A stretch of 64,000 nt of DNA from Flavobacteriales bacterium UBA4466 (GTDB lineage Bacteria > Bacteroidota > Bacteroidia > Flavobacteriales_D > Crocinitomicaceae). Of the stretch, positions 36,822-46,151 are shown piece by piece; the first letter of the stretch is position 1; every line of letters starts with the position of its first letter. The translations under genes and the position numbers were made by a program. The stretch covers positions 411,501 through 475,500 of the forward strand of contig CAJJBE010000002.1 of NCBI GenBank assembly GCA_905182335.1. The letters run 5' to 3'. Under the pieces are notes generated by a model, which had not been told where the DNA came from, ran no database searches, and worked only from the letters and a program-made list of their open reading frames with translations.

Positions 36822-38192
36822 TTAAATGTTAATTATTTCATGTTTCTTACTTTTCCTTAAAAACAATTCCAGGATAGCTATAGAGTCGGGTGTGTCGATG
36901 ATGAAATCAATAAATGTTTTCCATTTTTTTACACTTGATTTATTGAAGTGAAAAGGAGCGTAACCGTATCCTTTCAATGAACCATTCTCAAAAAGAATAA
37001 GAGTTTTTTCTGCGCGCTCTCTTCCCTTATCAATCACATAAAATGAATTTCCAAGGAGATTTAATTGATTAATAGCTTCCTGACATCGCTTGTTATAACT
37101 TTCAGTCGACTCCTCTTGCATACAAGCTCCAGCACATTCTTTTATTTCGTATTTAAAACAAGAATGATTTGTATTGTACAAGTCACACAATTTTCCGCAC
37201 AGCTTATTTTTTTTAACCACTTGTGCCATGAAATCATCTCCGTCTTTCTTTGACATAAAGCTTGCCAATGGTATGCCAGATGTATTTGATTTTAATCCAA
37301 TAAAGAAGCGAGTATAACCAGCTTTGTCGATGTAATTGTAAAAACCATGTGAAATTTTATTTTTGTGTGATGATTTATTGTATACAGGTTGATGTTGCCT
37401 TATAATTTCTGATTCTAGTAAAAGCGCGATAAGTTCAGACCCGGTTAGTTCAAATTCTATTCGTGATATTTCAGGCTGCATTTTAGCAGACTTATTTGTC
37501 TTAGTATTACGTAAATGATGCTCAACACTTTTTTTTATATCAATACTATTTCCAATATAAATTAATTGATTTTCAGGATTAAAAAACTTATAAACTCCCG
37601 TTTTATTTGGGATTTCATCTAAGGCCTTAATGTCGAGATTAGGGTGTAACCGCTTTGGATTTAATTCTTCTTGAATAAAGGTTTCAAGACTTTTTTGATC
37701 TTTTTTATAAAGCAAGCCAAATAGTTTGGCTGTTGCTAATGCATCACCACCAGCTCTGTGTCTTCCAATAAGTGCAATTCCGAGGTTCTTCGTTAACTTT
37801 CCGAGACTGTATGAATCATGGTCAGGAATAATGAATCTAGATGAGCGAACTGTACATAAATGAGCTCTGCGATAATCAAAGCCTAATGAATTAAACTCAT
37901 AGCGAATAACACTGTAATCAAAGCTAACATTATGAGCGACAAAGATGCAACCTTCAGTAAATTCAATTAATTTTTTCGCAATTTCAAAAAATTTAGGAGC
38001 ATTTTTTACCATTTTCTCGCTTATTCCAGTAAGGTTTACAATAAATGGAGGGATCGGTATTTCAGGATTTACCAACGTAGAGTACTCATCAATGATTTCT
38101 TTGCCATCATGTTTGTAGATAGCAATTTCAGTAACCTTTGAATCCTTTGGGCTACCACCAGTAGTTTCTATGTCTATAATTGCAAAATGCAC
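36822..38192 (-). CDS. DnaQ-like 3'-5' exonuclease fused to a GIY-YIG (UvrC/Cho-like) nuclease
   Basis: Residues 1-170 are a DEDDh exonuclease: ExoI FAIIDIETTGG, ExoII VAHNVSFDYSVI, ExoIII HRAGGDALATA. Residues about 195-275 form a GIY-YIG domain with GVYKFFNPENQLIYIGNS. Around 344-375 a UvrC-like cysteine region, CFKYEIKECAGACMQ, precedes a Y..RC helix. It lacks the UvrC C-terminal RNase H-like and HhH domains, so it can make only the 3'-type cut, as in Cho. Length 456. Similar fusions are usually called DNA polymerase III epsilon; a repair role is more likely. CAAAGATA at 38198-38205 reads TATCTTTG on the minus strand but lies very close to the start. Confidence 0.9.
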   Translation of the reverse strand: MHFAIIDIETTGGSPKDSKVTEIAIYKHDGKEIIDEYSTLVNPEIPIPPFIVNLTGISEKMVKNAPKFFEIAKKLIEFTEGCIFVAHNVSFDYSVIRYEFNSLGFDYRRAHLCTVRSSRFIIPDHDSYSLGKLTKNLGIALIGRHRAGGDALATAKLFGLLYKKDQKSLETFIQEELNPKRLHPNLDIKALDEIPNKTGVYKFFNPENQLIYIGNSIDIKKSVEHHLRNTKTNKSAKMQPEISRIEFELTGSELIALLLESEIIRQHQPVYNKSSHKNKISHGFYNYIDKAGYTRFFIGLKSNTSGIPLASFMSKKDGDDFMAQVVKKNKLCGKLCDLYNTNHSCFKYEIKECAGACMQEESTESYNKRCQEAINQLNLLGNSFYVIDKGRERAEKTLILFENGSLKGYGYAPFHFNKSSVKKWKTFIDFIIDTPDSIAILELFLRKSKKHEIINI

Positions 38193-38324
38193 AGCGACAA
38201 AGATATAAATACGAGTCAGTAAATGAGGGATGTTTTTCCATTCATCATGAAAAAAATGAAATTATCACAAATAGTTGTCTTCAGCACATTATATGTTCTA
38301 TCTTTACAGAACAATAAAGAGCAG

Positions 38325-38528
38325 ATGGATAAAAGAGCAGAGTTTAAGTTTAGAATGATCCTTGGGGTTATCATTATTGGAGCTACTGTTTTTTTATCAT
38401 TTCGTTACTTACTAAAAGGATCACCGTTTATAAAAGTTATGGCGATTGGTTTAGTATCTGGCGTTGCTTATTTGGTGATAGATCATTTAATTAAAAAAAG
38501 TAAAGAGAACAAAGATGAACGATTTTAA
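38325..38528 (+). CDS. Small two-helix membrane protein
   Basis: 67 residues from the ATG at 38325 (MDKRAEFKFRM), with two membrane helices (about 11-30 and 37-59) and a charged C-terminus ending KENKDERF. A longer frame to 38223 exists but would overlap a promoter-like TATCTTTA (38301-38308), so the short start is preferred. The stop overlaps the SPFH gene start by 14 bases, so the two are coupled and the protein may work with the SPFH membrane complex. The family is not recognised. Confidence 0.65.
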   Translation: MDKRAEFKFRMILGVIIIGATVFLSFRYLLKGSPFIKVMAIGLVSGVAYLVIDHLIKKSKENKDERF

Positions 38529-39384
38529 GCAACAAATGCCGCAATTTGATATCGATCCTAAGAAGATTGGTAAATATGTAGCGATGGGAGTAGTAGGACT
38601 AGTTTTGGTTGTATTATTCTTTATGTCATGGACTGATGTAAACCCGGGTGAAGAAGGATTCGTATACCATCCTTATGGGGGTGGTGTTGATAAGGAAAGA
38701 ACCTTTAACGAGGGAACAATTTTTATTGCGCCTTGGAATGAGATGATTACGTATAATACACGTCAACAATCAAAAAATTTCACTTCTGAAGTTATGGATA
38801 TCAATGGTACTGATATTATTGTAAAAGTAGCAGTGAATTATGCAGCAACAGGTGGTAAAACTGCTGACCTCCATTTGAAGCATGGACCATCTTATATTTC
38901 GTTTATTGATGATAAAGCGAAGGGTGCAATTAAAGATGTAATTGGTCGATATACATATGAGCAAGTATATAGTTCTAAGAGAGAAGCTTTAGAAGGAGAG
39001 ATTGAATCTATTCTTCAAAAAGACTTTAAAGGAAATTATATTACACTTCACTATGTGGAGATTGCTGATGTAAACTTACCTCCAAATATTGCACAAGAGA
39101 TCACAAATAAAGAAACTCAAAAACAGCGAAATTTAACAGCAAAAGAAAAGCAAAAAGAGCAAGAATATTTAGCAAATGCTCGAATTGAGAAAGCAAGAGG
39201 AGATTCGTCTTTAATTGTATCTGCTAAATTTAAAGCTGAAGCAATTTCTTTAGAGGCTGCTCAGATTTCTAAGAATCCTCAGTATATTGAGTTGAAGAAA
39301 TGGGAGAAATGGGACGGAATTGGTTCGCCTTATGGTGAGTCTAACGTTTTCGGTTCTGGTGTTTCTATTTTGAAACAGAATTAA
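38515..39384 (+). CDS. SPFH/Band 7 (prohibitin-like) membrane protein
   Basis: One N-terminal membrane segment (about 21-40) followed by a Band 7 domain: NPGEEGFVYHPYGGGVDKER, TIFIAPWNEMITYNTR, and a helical coiled-coil region with ITNKETQKQRNLTAKEKQKE. Prohibitin-like members form large rings at the membrane and act as scaffolds or protease regulators. Length 289 is normal. No NfeD or HflC/K partner gene is beside it. Coupled to the small membrane protein upstream by a 14-base overlap, and followed by a terminator. Confidence 0.88.
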   Translation: MNDFKQQMPQFDIDPKKIGKYVAMGVVGLVLVVLFFMSWTDVNPGEEGFVYHPYGGGVDKERTFNEGTIFIAPWNEMITYNTRQQSKNFTSEVMDINGTDIIVKVAVNYAATGGKTADLHLKHGPSYISFIDDKAKGAIKDVIGRYTYEQVYSSKREALEGEIESILQKDFKGNYITLHYVEIADVNLPPNIAQEITNKETQKQRNLTAKEKQKEQEYLANARIEKARGDSSLIVSAKFKAEAISLEAAQISKNPQYIELKKWEKWDGIGSPYGESNVFGSGVSILKQN

Positions 39385-39402
39385 GTTGTATAATGTAAAA
39401 AA

Positions 39403-39430
39403 AAAGGGGAGAGCATTTGCTTCCCCCTTT
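39403..39430. terminator. Bidirectional hairpin terminator between SPFH gene and sucD
   Basis: AAAGGGG and CCCCTTT, extended by GAGC/GCTT with one mismatch, form a stem around ATTT. The A-run on its left becomes a T-run on the minus strand, so it suits the minus-strand sucD gene at least as well as the plus-strand SPFH gene. Confidence 0.7.
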
Positions 39431-39506
39431 CTTTATGCTTCACGTATTTTTATTAGATACTGAGTGTAAGAGCTCAATTTGTTTTAAAAGAGCTTGCCGT
39501 ATTAAA

Positions 39507-40385
39507 TTAAGCTGTGACACTTAAAACAGCTGCCATTTTCTTACCAATATCAGCTGGAGAATCTACTACATGGATTCCACAATCTCTCATAATTTGTTTT
39601 TTAGCTTCTGCTGTATCATCATGGCCACCAACGATTGCACCAGCATGACCCATTGTACGTCCTTTTGGTGCCGTTTCACCAGCGATAAAACCTACCACTG
39701 GCTTCTTAGAGTTGTTCTTTACCCATCTTGCTGCGTCAGCTTCAAGATTACCTCCAATTTCACCAATCATTACGATACCTTCAGTTTCTGGATCATTCAT
39801 CAATAATTCAACAGCTTCTTTAGTTGTAGTTCCAATAATTGGATCTCCACCTATTCCGATAGCAGTCGTAATTCCTAATCCTGCTTTAGCAACCTGATCA
39901 GCCGCTTCATATGTTAGTGTTCCTGATTTAGAAACAATACCAATTTTCCCTTTTTTAAATACGAATCCTGGCATAATACCAACTTTCGCTTCTCCAGCAG
40001 TAATAACACCTGGACAGTTTGGTCCGATTAAAGTGCAATCGTATTGAGCGATATATTCTTTAGCGTTAACCATGTCTTTAACTGGAATACCTTCAGTGAT
40101 ACAAACTATTACTTTTATTCCTGCATTAGCAGCTTCCATGATCGCATCTGCAGCAAATGGAGGTGGAACGAAAATAATAGATGTATCAGCACCTTTTTCA
40201 GTAACAGCATCAGCAACTGTATTGAATACAGGGCGATCTAAATGATTTTGTCCACCTTTACCTGGAGTAACACCTCCAACTACATTGGTTCCATACTCAA
40301 TCATTTGACCGGCATGGAAAGTTCCCTCACTTCCTGTGAATCCTTGAACTATAACTTTTGAATCTTTGTTTACTAATACACTCAT
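39507..40385 (-). CDS. sucD: Succinyl-CoA synthetase alpha subunit
   Basis: TCA-cycle enzyme that makes ATP or GTP from succinyl-CoA; the alpha subunit binds CoA and carries the phosphohistidine. The CoA-binding start [43 protein letters not shown] and the phosphohistidine H247 in [10 protein letters not shown] are all present. Length 292 is normal. The beta subunit gene (sucC) is not in this window, which is unusual compared with enterobacteria but common in Bacteroidota. It is preceded by a good promoter and followed by a terminator. Confidence 0.97.
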   Translation of the reverse strand: MSVLVNKDSKVIVQGFTGSEGTFHAGQMIEYGTNVVGGVTPGKGGQNHLDRPVFNTVADAVTEKGADTSIIFVPPPFAADAIMEAANAGIKVIVCITEGIPVKDMVNAKEYIAQYDCTLIGPNCPGVITAGEAKVGIMPGFVFKKGKIGIVSKSGTLTYEAADQVAKAGLGITTAIGIGGDPIIGTTTKEAVELLMNDPETEGIVMIGEIGGNLEADAARWVKNNSKKPVVGFIAGETAPKGRTMGHAGAIVGGHDDTAEAKKQIMRDCGIHVVDSPADIGKKMAAVLSVTA

Positions 40386-40428
40386 ACTTATTGTGTTTTT
40401 TTAGAATCGGTTTCCTTTTATTCGTCCG

Positions 40429-40459
40429 CAAAAATAAAAACTTGAACTTGTTTTGGCAA
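40429..40459 (-). promoter_or_regulatory. sucD promoter
   Basis: On the minus strand TTG (40459-40457) and TATTTTTG (40436-40429) are 20 bases apart, matching the TTG-N19/20-TAnnTTTG pattern. The sucD start codon is 44 bases downstream. Confidence 0.65.
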
Positions 40460-40520
40460 CGATTGTTACCTTTTGTTTTGGTTTATTTTCAAAACAATCT
40501 GAATTAACTTTTTAAATCAT

Positions 40521-40967
40521 CTATTTAATATCCATTACTGTCATATTAAAGACAAGAATGGAGTGGGGAGGAATTGATTCTAATTCGTATGAGCCATAGC
40601 ATAAATTTGGAGGTGCAACTAAAAATGCCATACTTCCTTCTTTCATTTCAAGCATTATTTCTTTCCAGGCGCCAATTAATTGGCGAACATGAAACTCTAA
40701 TGGTTCTTTTTGCTCATCGAATATCTTTCCATCTAAAAACTCCCCTTTGTATTTGAAAGATACTACATCTTTATAGATTATTTTGCGCCCTTCCCCCTCT
40801 TCGATAACCTTGTAATACATTCCAGAAGGTGAACGATCGCATTCAATACCTTTTTCAGTTAGATAATCTTGGATTTGTTTGTCAAAATTAGTTTTATCCT
40901 CATTTGAATATGTTTCTCCGCAACTTCCAATAATTAGTCCGATTATAGATATAATTAAGTATTTCAT
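40521..40967 (-). CDS. FKBP-type peptidyl-prolyl isomerase lipoprotein
   Basis: Lipoprotein signal MKYLIISIIGLIIGSC (C16), then a short FKBP domain: VVSFKYKGEFLDGKIFDEQK, IGAWKEIMLEMKEGSMAFLV, LCYGSYELESIPPHSILVF. Several aromatic pocket residues differ from classical FKBPs (for example CYGS where AYG is usual, and IGAWKE where PGW.E is usual), so isomerase activity may be weak. Length 148. Its ATG overlaps the TraB/GumN stop by 4 bases. Probably a periplasmic folding factor. Confidence 0.82.
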   Translation of the reverse strand: MKYLIISIIGLIIGSCGETYSNEDKTNFDKQIQDYLTEKGIECDRSPSGMYYKVIEEGEGRKIIYKDVVSFKYKGEFLDGKIFDEQKEPLEFHVRQLIGAWKEIMLEMKEGSMAFLVAPPNLCYGSYELESIPPHSILVFNMTVMDIK

Positions 40968-41842
40968 AGATTCATAGGTGTTAGCGTATAGCCTTTTTTT
41001 TCAAGTAATCGAATCACTCCATTTGGACCTCCGAGATGGCCTGCGCCAATGGCAATAAAGGTGTTTTTTTTCACAAACCTCATGATTTGTGGAATCCAGT
41101 TTGCATTTCTATCGTCCAAGAATTTTAATTTTTCTTCTGATATTACACCACCATCATCGGTTATCACTTGATAAATTGCATCTACATTTTGGGAGACATA
41201 TGTTTTTTGCATTTTTATTATCAGATCTATTGATTTCTCAGAATCTCGAATTCCTGACATGACCATTTCAACTTGTTGTTTATTGGTTAACTGATCAAAA
41301 AAACTAATTTGTTGCTCAATTGTTTCAAGACCTTTTGTCTCGACCTCTTTGTTTTTAGCGATTTCGCTAAAGATCCTTTCATAAGACTCTGTTTTTCCAA
41401 TAAATTGAATCTGTGTTGCCATTTGAATGATTACAAATGGTTTTATTTTAGAGAATGCCGACCTGAATACCGACTCTTCCATGAAGAAGTTTGCTTTTGC
41501 CCAAGTAAGTATAGTATCTATTTGTGCTGTATTAAAAAAATCAAAAAAAGAGCCTTCATCAAGTGTTATGTACTTCATGACATCTGTTTGGTTTGGCAAA
41601 CCAGCAATTTCCATCACCAACTGGTCTGTTTTCGAAACGATTTTCTTAAGTTTTCTTGGAAATAAAAAGTATTCTTTTTTGATTAAGTGCATAGTTCCAA
41701 AAAGATAAGAATCACTTTCCATATTGGGTCCAGTGATTTTCCATAATAACGACGATTCTTCCATCGGGAATCTTCGTGATTCTTGACCTTGTACTATAGT
41801 TGAAGCTAGGAGAAAAGTTATTATTAAGAAGAACTTTATCAT
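40964..41842 (-). CDS. Exported TraB/GumN-family protein
   Basis: Signal peptide (MIKFFLIITFLLASTIVQG), then a TraB/GumN domain. The N-terminal motif is SYLFGTMHLIKKEYF and the C-terminal one FIAIGAGHLGGPNGVIRLL, the paired GxxH motifs that probably hold a metal. Family members are proposed to be metalloproteases of the Tiki type; bacterial roles are largely unknown. Length 292 is typical. The start overlaps the methyltransferase stop by 4 bases, so three genes (methyltransferase, TraB/GumN, FKBP lipoprotein) are coupled. Confidence 0.85.
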   Translation of the reverse strand: MIKFFLIITFLLASTIVQGQESRRFPMEESSLLWKITGPNMESDSYLFGTMHLIKKEYFLFPRKLKKIVSKTDQLVMEIAGLPNQTDVMKYITLDEGSFFDFFNTAQIDTILTWAKANFFMEESVFRSAFSKIKPFVIIQMATQIQFIGKTESYERIFSEIAKNKEVETKGLETIEQQISFFDQLTNKQQVEMVMSGIRDSEKSIDLIIKMQKTYVSQNVDAIYQVITDDGGVISEEKLKFLDDRNANWIPQIMRFVKKNTFIAIGAGHLGGPNGVIRLLEKKGYTLTPMNL

Positions 41843-42546
41843 TTATTTATTAATTCTACTAAATACTGATCATTATCATCAATAAGTTTGTTAACTATGA
41901 ATCCCGCGCGTTCTGCCGTATCTTTCATTTTTTCAAAATCAACATAAAGCCAATCGAACCAGTCAGTTTCATGATCATTATATTTCATTTTGAACTTAAA
42001 ATCACCGTAATATATTGTATTTAGATTAACCCACATTCCACCTTCATCATCTGTATAAAGATATTTGATGTCTGATGAATCACAAAGGATTTTACCGCCT
42101 TTATTTAGAAGCGCCTTGGCTTTAAGTAAAGTGTGTTCTAAATTTGAAAGTGTTCCCGAAATTCCAATACCATTCATAAGCATGAGAAGTGTGTCGTATT
42201 TTTCATCCTTAAGTTCGAAGAAATTTATTACCCTAGCTTCTAGTTCGTTTTCTTTTAAGTGAGAAATTGAAAGGGGGCTTATATCAATGCATGAAACATC
42301 CATGCCTTGTTCTTGTAAGTGAGTTGCATGAATACCTGCACCTGCACCAATGTCTAAAACCTTGCCAGAACATCTCGAAAGTGCAACTTGTTCAATTTCT
42401 GGCATATCTTCAAAAGATCGAAATAAATAAGCGGATGATATGACGTCATCTTCACATAAATCTGAAGAAACAATAATGTCTTGATCTATTCCATTTTTCG
42501 CGAAATCAACAATCGCTTGTCCCATTGGGTCGTTCTGAATGATCAT
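41839..42546 (-). CDS. Class I SAM-dependent methyltransferase
   Basis: Rossmann-type methyltransferase with the SAM-binding motif VLDIGAGAGIHATHL, the acidic motif II VSCIDISPLS, and LLMLMNGIGISGTL near the catalytic edge. Length 235. The substrate is not predictable. It follows the pRiA4b-type gene with 2 bases between stop and start, and overlaps the TraB/GumN gene, so it is inside a minus-strand operon. Confidence 0.85.
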   Translation of the reverse strand: MIIQNDPMGQAIVDFAKNGIDQDIIVSSDLCEDDVISSAYLFRSFEDMPEIEQVALSRCSGKVLDIGAGAGIHATHLQEQGMDVSCIDISPLSISHLKENELEARVINFFELKDEKYDTLLMLMNGIGISGTLSNLEHTLLKAKALLNKGGKILCDSSDIKYLYTDDEGGMWVNLNTIYYGDFKFKMKYNDHETDWFDWLYVDFEKMKDTAERAGFIVNKLIDDNDQYLVELINK

Positions 42547-42548
42547 GG

Positions 42549-43076
42549 CTAATAGTCGTAATCGTCTTCGTAATCACCGAATCCAAATTCATCTTCATCC
42601 TCTTCATCAAGTTCAGCGTCTGTTTCAAACTGAAGTGAATCGTCTTCATCTGATTTTGAATCTTCATTGGGTGGATTACCAACAGATAAAACTGTTTGAA
42701 CTGATTCAGGAGTTTCTTCTTGGTAGCCTATTAGCTCAATTAAAAAGATCCACATACGTAGAAAATCATGTACCAAAATCATTTTTTGATCTGATTCTTG
42801 AATGAATTCATCAATTGTACAAGTACTCATTACTCCAGGTAGAATTTGACTTGAATCTTCACCAAAAGACATATCGAAAAGACTGATTTCAAATCCTTTG
42901 TCCCAGCTTTCATTAGAGATGTAAAAGGATGCCATTTGATCACTTGAAAAGTTGTATGCACTTAAGATTGCTCTATAAAAAGACTCGAAATTATCTTGAT
43001 CGCTTATTAAGATATCACGAAACACTTCGTTTTTATCTTTCGAATCAAGTAAAACTCTGAATTTTAATCCTGCCAT
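42549..43076 (-). CDS. pRiA4b ORF-3-like / IS1096 TnpR-like passenger protein
   Basis: The N-terminal part (LKFRVLLDSKDKNEVFRDI, then FYISNESWDKGFEISL) matches the plasmid pRiA4b ORF-3 family, whose members are widespread and of unknown function. The C-terminus (about 150-175) is an acidic run of Asp/Glu with Tyr. Length 175. Despite the family's transposon-linked name there is no transposase or inverted repeat here; it looks like a resident chromosomal gene. It is 39 bases downstream of the CCA-adding enzyme gene. Confidence 0.75.
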   Translation of the reverse strand: MAGLKFRVLLDSKDKNEVFRDILISDQDNFESFYRAILSAYNFSSDQMASFYISNESWDKGFEISLFDMSFGEDSSQILPGVMSTCTIDEFIQESDQKMILVHDFLRMWIFLIELIGYQEETPESVQTVLSVGNPPNEDSKSDEDDSLQFETDAELDEEDEDEFGFGDYEDDYDY

Positions 43077-43115
43077 ATCACTTATAAATATGTACTAATT
43101 AATAGTACGCTAAAG

Positions 43116-44534
43116 TTATTTTAATGTTTCAAGTCCCATTTTACTACCGATTATCAACATTAATTCAAACGCTTCTTTAGGGTCATTTTGAATTTCTCCG
43201 TCTAAGATAGCCTCTTTTATTTTTGCCTTGATATTCCCGATTTTTTGACATGGATTTAACCCAAAGGTTTCCATAATCATTTGTCCAGTTACAGGAGGTT
43301 GAAAGTTACGAATACGGTCTTTTTCTTCAACGAGCAACAATTTCTCTTTAACTAATTTAAAGTTATCCTTGTATTTCTTAACCTTCATCTCGTTTTTAGA
43401 AGTGATATCTGCGTTACACAAAGTCATTAAATCATCGATATCGTCTTCTGCGTCTGATAATAATCTTCTAATGGCAGAGTCAGTAACGTGACCTTTAACG
43501 AGTGATATAGGTCTTAAGTGAAGGCGTACAAGTTTTTGCACATACTTCATTTTAGCATCCAGAGGAAGTTTAAAGCGTTTAAATATTTTTGGAACCATGC
43601 GAGCTCCTAGGTCCTCGTGACCATGAAATGTCCATCCAACTTTATTGTTGAATCTTTTTGTTGGCGGTTTTGCAATGTCATGCATGATTGCAGACCATCT
43701 TAGCCATAGGTTTTTAGTATTATTACTAATATTATCAAGAACTTCCAAGGTGTGATGAAAGTTGTCCTTATGCGATTTTCCTTTAATCGTTTCAATGCCA
43801 TAAAGTGCAATCATTTCCGGAAAAAATTGATGTAATAATTTTGTAGAAAATAATAAGTTGAATCCGCGAGATGGCGCAGGGCTAAGGATTATTTTATTTA
43901 ATTCATTCATTATGCGTTCTTTCGAAATTATATCGAGGCGCTCAGCATTTTCTCTAATAGACTCTAAACTTTTCTTCTCTATTTTGAAGTCTAATTGAGA
44001 GGCAAACCTTACTGCACGCATCATTCGAAGTGGATCATCAGAGTACGTTCTATCAGGTTTTAGAGGTGTTCGGATAACTCTATCTTCTAAGTCTTGAGTA
44101 CCATTAAAAGGATCTATTAACTCTCCAAAACTATCTTTATGCAAGCTAATGGCAAGGGCGTTAATCGTAAAATCTCTTCTGTCCTGATCGTCTTTTAGGG
44201 TTCCGTTTTCAATTATTGGCTTTCTAGATTCACGGCGATAGGATTCTTTACGTGCACCTACAAACTCAATATCTAAATCTTTATAAACAAATTGAGCAGT
44301 TCCAAAATTCTCAAAAAGAGATACTTTTTTTACACGAAGCTTCTCTGCACAGGCCTTTGCTAAATCAAGCCCATTTCCAATAACAACAATATCTATGTCT
44401 TTAGAAGGGCGATCTAAAAGTAAGTCACGGACATATCCACCAATAACGTATGCTTCGAGATTTTGTTTTGTAACAATTTCTGAAGCAACCTTAAATACGG
44501 GGTGGGTTAAATGTTGACTTAAGTTTTTTGACAT
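43116..44534 (-). CDS. cca: CCA tRNA nucleotidyltransferase with HD domain
   Basis: Adds or repairs the 3' CCA of tRNAs. The class II nucleotidyltransferase head has YVIGGYVRDLLLDRPSKDID (GG..R and DxD motifs), followed by RRDFTINALAIS and the RNA-binding neck DPLRMMRAVRFASQLDF. The C-terminal part carries an HD domain (AIMHDIAKPPTKRF). Length 472 is normal for the HD-containing bacterial form. Closely related poly(A) polymerases share the head, but the motifs and single copy favour the CCA enzyme. TAACTTTG on the minus strand (44543-44550) is too near the start codon to be a firm promoter. Confidence 0.93.
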   Translation of the reverse strand: MSKNLSQHLTHPVFKVASEIVTKQNLEAYVIGGYVRDLLLDRPSKDIDIVVIGNGLDLAKACAEKLRVKKVSLFENFGTAQFVYKDLDIEFVGARKESYRRESRKPIIENGTLKDDQDRRDFTINALAISLHKDSFGELIDPFNGTQDLEDRVIRTPLKPDRTYSDDPLRMMRAVRFASQLDFKIEKKSLESIRENAERLDIISKERIMNELNKIILSPAPSRGFNLLFSTKLLHQFFPEMIALYGIETIKGKSHKDNFHHTLEVLDNISNNTKNLWLRWSAIMHDIAKPPTKRFNNKVGWTFHGHEDLGARMVPKIFKRFKLPLDAKMKYVQKLVRLHLRPISLVKGHVTDSAIRRLLSDAEDDIDDLMTLCNADITSKNEMKVKKYKDNFKLVKEKLLLVEEKDRIRNFQPPVTGQMIMETFGLNPCQKIGNIKAKIKEAILDGEIQNDPKEAFELMLIIGSKMGLETLK

Positions 44535-44688
44535 TCCGGATGCAAAGTTAAAGGAATCAACTGTAATAACCTTGTCTCTATGAGATTAATAGTAATAATA
44601 GTGGTAATTTAGTTTCCATAGAATAATTTTTGCCTAATTATTAATTGGAGAAACACTCTCTAAATACATTCAAATGAAATAAATTCTA

Positions 44689-45600
44689 ATGTTTACAGCG
44701 CTAACTTCTTTAATCTCATGTAATTCGTATCGCATTTTTAAGAAAAAAATAGATAAGCGGATGAATAGTGCTGAATTGATATTAAAAACAGAAATGATTA
44801 ATAGTGATACCATTGAATATTGGGACAATAATTCAGATAAACCTGTTGCATTATTAGTTCATGGTTTTGGTGCTTCTACTGAATATCAATGGCACAAGCA
44901 GGTAGAGTTTTTAAGTCAGAATCATCGTGTGGTTGCTCCTAATTTATTTCACTTTGGAAACAGTAGACCCGGAACTCCAAAGTTTGAAGTTAGAGATCAA
45001 GTAGAATTAGTTAATTCGCTTGTAAATCATCTGAAATTAGATTCAATTACTTTGTTTGGTGTTTCATATGGTGGATTGGTAAGTATCGAATTCACTCAAA
45101 AGTATAGTCACAAAGTAGAACATCTAATTATCTTTGATGCTCCGGTTAAATATATCTTAGTTGAAGATGTTTATACGCTTTGTGAACGATTTAAAGTTGC
45201 AAGCGTTGAAGATTTATTTGTCCCGAAAGATTTGAAAGATTTAAATAAATTATTCCGCCTGGCTCTAGGAAAGAGTTTTTTTCAGCCCAACTTTATACTT
45301 AAGTCATTCTATGATAATATGTACGCTGATAATGTTGAAAACAAGCGTGTTTTGATTACAACTCTAATCACAGGGCTAGAAGAATATACAAAACACAATT
45401 ATGATTTTAATATTCCAACCCTATTGATCTGGGGAAGTACGGACATGGCTATTCCCGTCGATCGAGCTCCTTTAATTAGAAGTCATATAGGGTCGAATGC
45501 AGAGTTGAAAATCATTAAAAATGGTGCACATATGCCTAACATGACTAAAACGAAAGAATTCAATCGTATTGTTACTGAGTTCTTAGGGCGAGAGAGATAA
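44689..45600 (+). CDS. Alpha/beta hydrolase, probable lipoprotein
   Basis: The catalytic triad is visible: oxyanion-loop LLVHGFGAST, nucleophile Ser in LFGVSYGGLV, aspartate in WGSTDMAIP and histidine in NGAHMPN. The start is fixed by an in-frame TAA only two codons before the ATG. That leaves a very short signal with the lipobox SLISC (cysteine at residue 11), so lipoprotein status is possible but the n- and h-regions are short. Length 303. Substrate unknown. Tail-to-tail with the TsaC-like gene (1 base apart). Confidence 0.85.
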   Translation: MFTALTSLISCNSYRIFKKKIDKRMNSAELILKTEMINSDTIEYWDNNSDKPVALLVHGFGASTEYQWHKQVEFLSQNHRVVAPNLFHFGNSRPGTPKFEVRDQVELVNSLVNHLKLDSITLFGVSYGGLVSIEFTQKYSHKVEHLIIFDAPVKYILVEDVYTLCERFKVASVEDLFVPKDLKDLNKLFRLALGKSFFQPNFILKSFYDNMYADNVENKRVLITTLITGLEEYTKHNYDFNIPTLLIWGSTDMAIPVDRAPLIRSHIGSNAELKIIKNGAHMPNMTKTKEFNRIVTEFLGRER

Positions 45601-45601
45601 C

Positions 45602-46150
45602 TTATTTACGGATTATTTCAATATCTCCATTAATTCCAATCTTGATGATCTGAGAAGGCGTGTTCATTTTTTCTGTTAATCGTTCTTTCATAATGTGGTT
45701 AACACCGTTTTTAATTTCAGATGAAATACTGTCATAATTTACAGGACTTTTCTTTCCAGATAAATTTGCAGATGTACTCACAATAGGTTTACGTAAACCT
45801 CTAATAAGCTTGATGCAGCTAGGATCTTTAGTAATTCTAATCCCGACAGAACCATCTTCAGCTAGTATTGATCGAGCTAGTCCTTTGGCTTTTGGATAAA
45901 TAATCGTCAATGGTTTAATTGCTAGGTCAGCTAGGTCGTAACAGACTTCTTTAAATTCAGGTATGTAGCGTTGAAGCATCGGGAAATCATCTACTAAAAT
46001 AACAAAGCTTTTATTACCAGGACGCTTTTTAATATCTAATATTTTCTGGCATGCTTTTTCATTCGTAGCATCACACCCTAATCCCCAAATTGTATCTGTA
46101 GGATATAGAATTGTACCTCCAGATTTTAATGTTTCAACAACTTCTCTCAT
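45602..46150 (-). CDS. Threonylcarbamoyl-AMP synthase family (TsaC/Sua5/YciO/YrdC)
   Basis: YrdC-fold protein, with TILYPTDTIWGLGCDATNEK, IKKRPGNKSFVILVDD and IVSTSANLSGKKSPVNY. These residues bind threonine and ATP in enzymes that make threonylcarbamoyl-AMP for tRNA t6A. At 182 residues it lacks the extra Sua5 domain and is closest to TsaC/YrdC or the YciO paralogue, which are hard to separate by eye. Its ATG lies 1 base after the trmD stop, so the two tRNA-modification genes are one transcription unit. Confidence 0.88.
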   Translation of the reverse strand: MREVVETLKSGGTILYPTDTIWGLGCDATNEKACQKILDIKKRPGNKSFVILVDDFPMLQRYIPEFKEVCYDLADLAIKPLTIIYPKAKGLARSILAEDGSVGIRITKDPSCIKLIRGLRKPIVSTSANLSGKKSPVNYDSISSEIKNGVNHIMKERLTEKMNTPSQIIKIGINGDIEIIRK

Positions 46151-46151
46151 C

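Noticed and set aside
42549-43076. A mobile element, because the pRiA4b ORF-3/IS1096 family name suggests one
   Set aside because: No transposase, inverted repeats or target duplication nearby; family members are common resident chromosomal genes.
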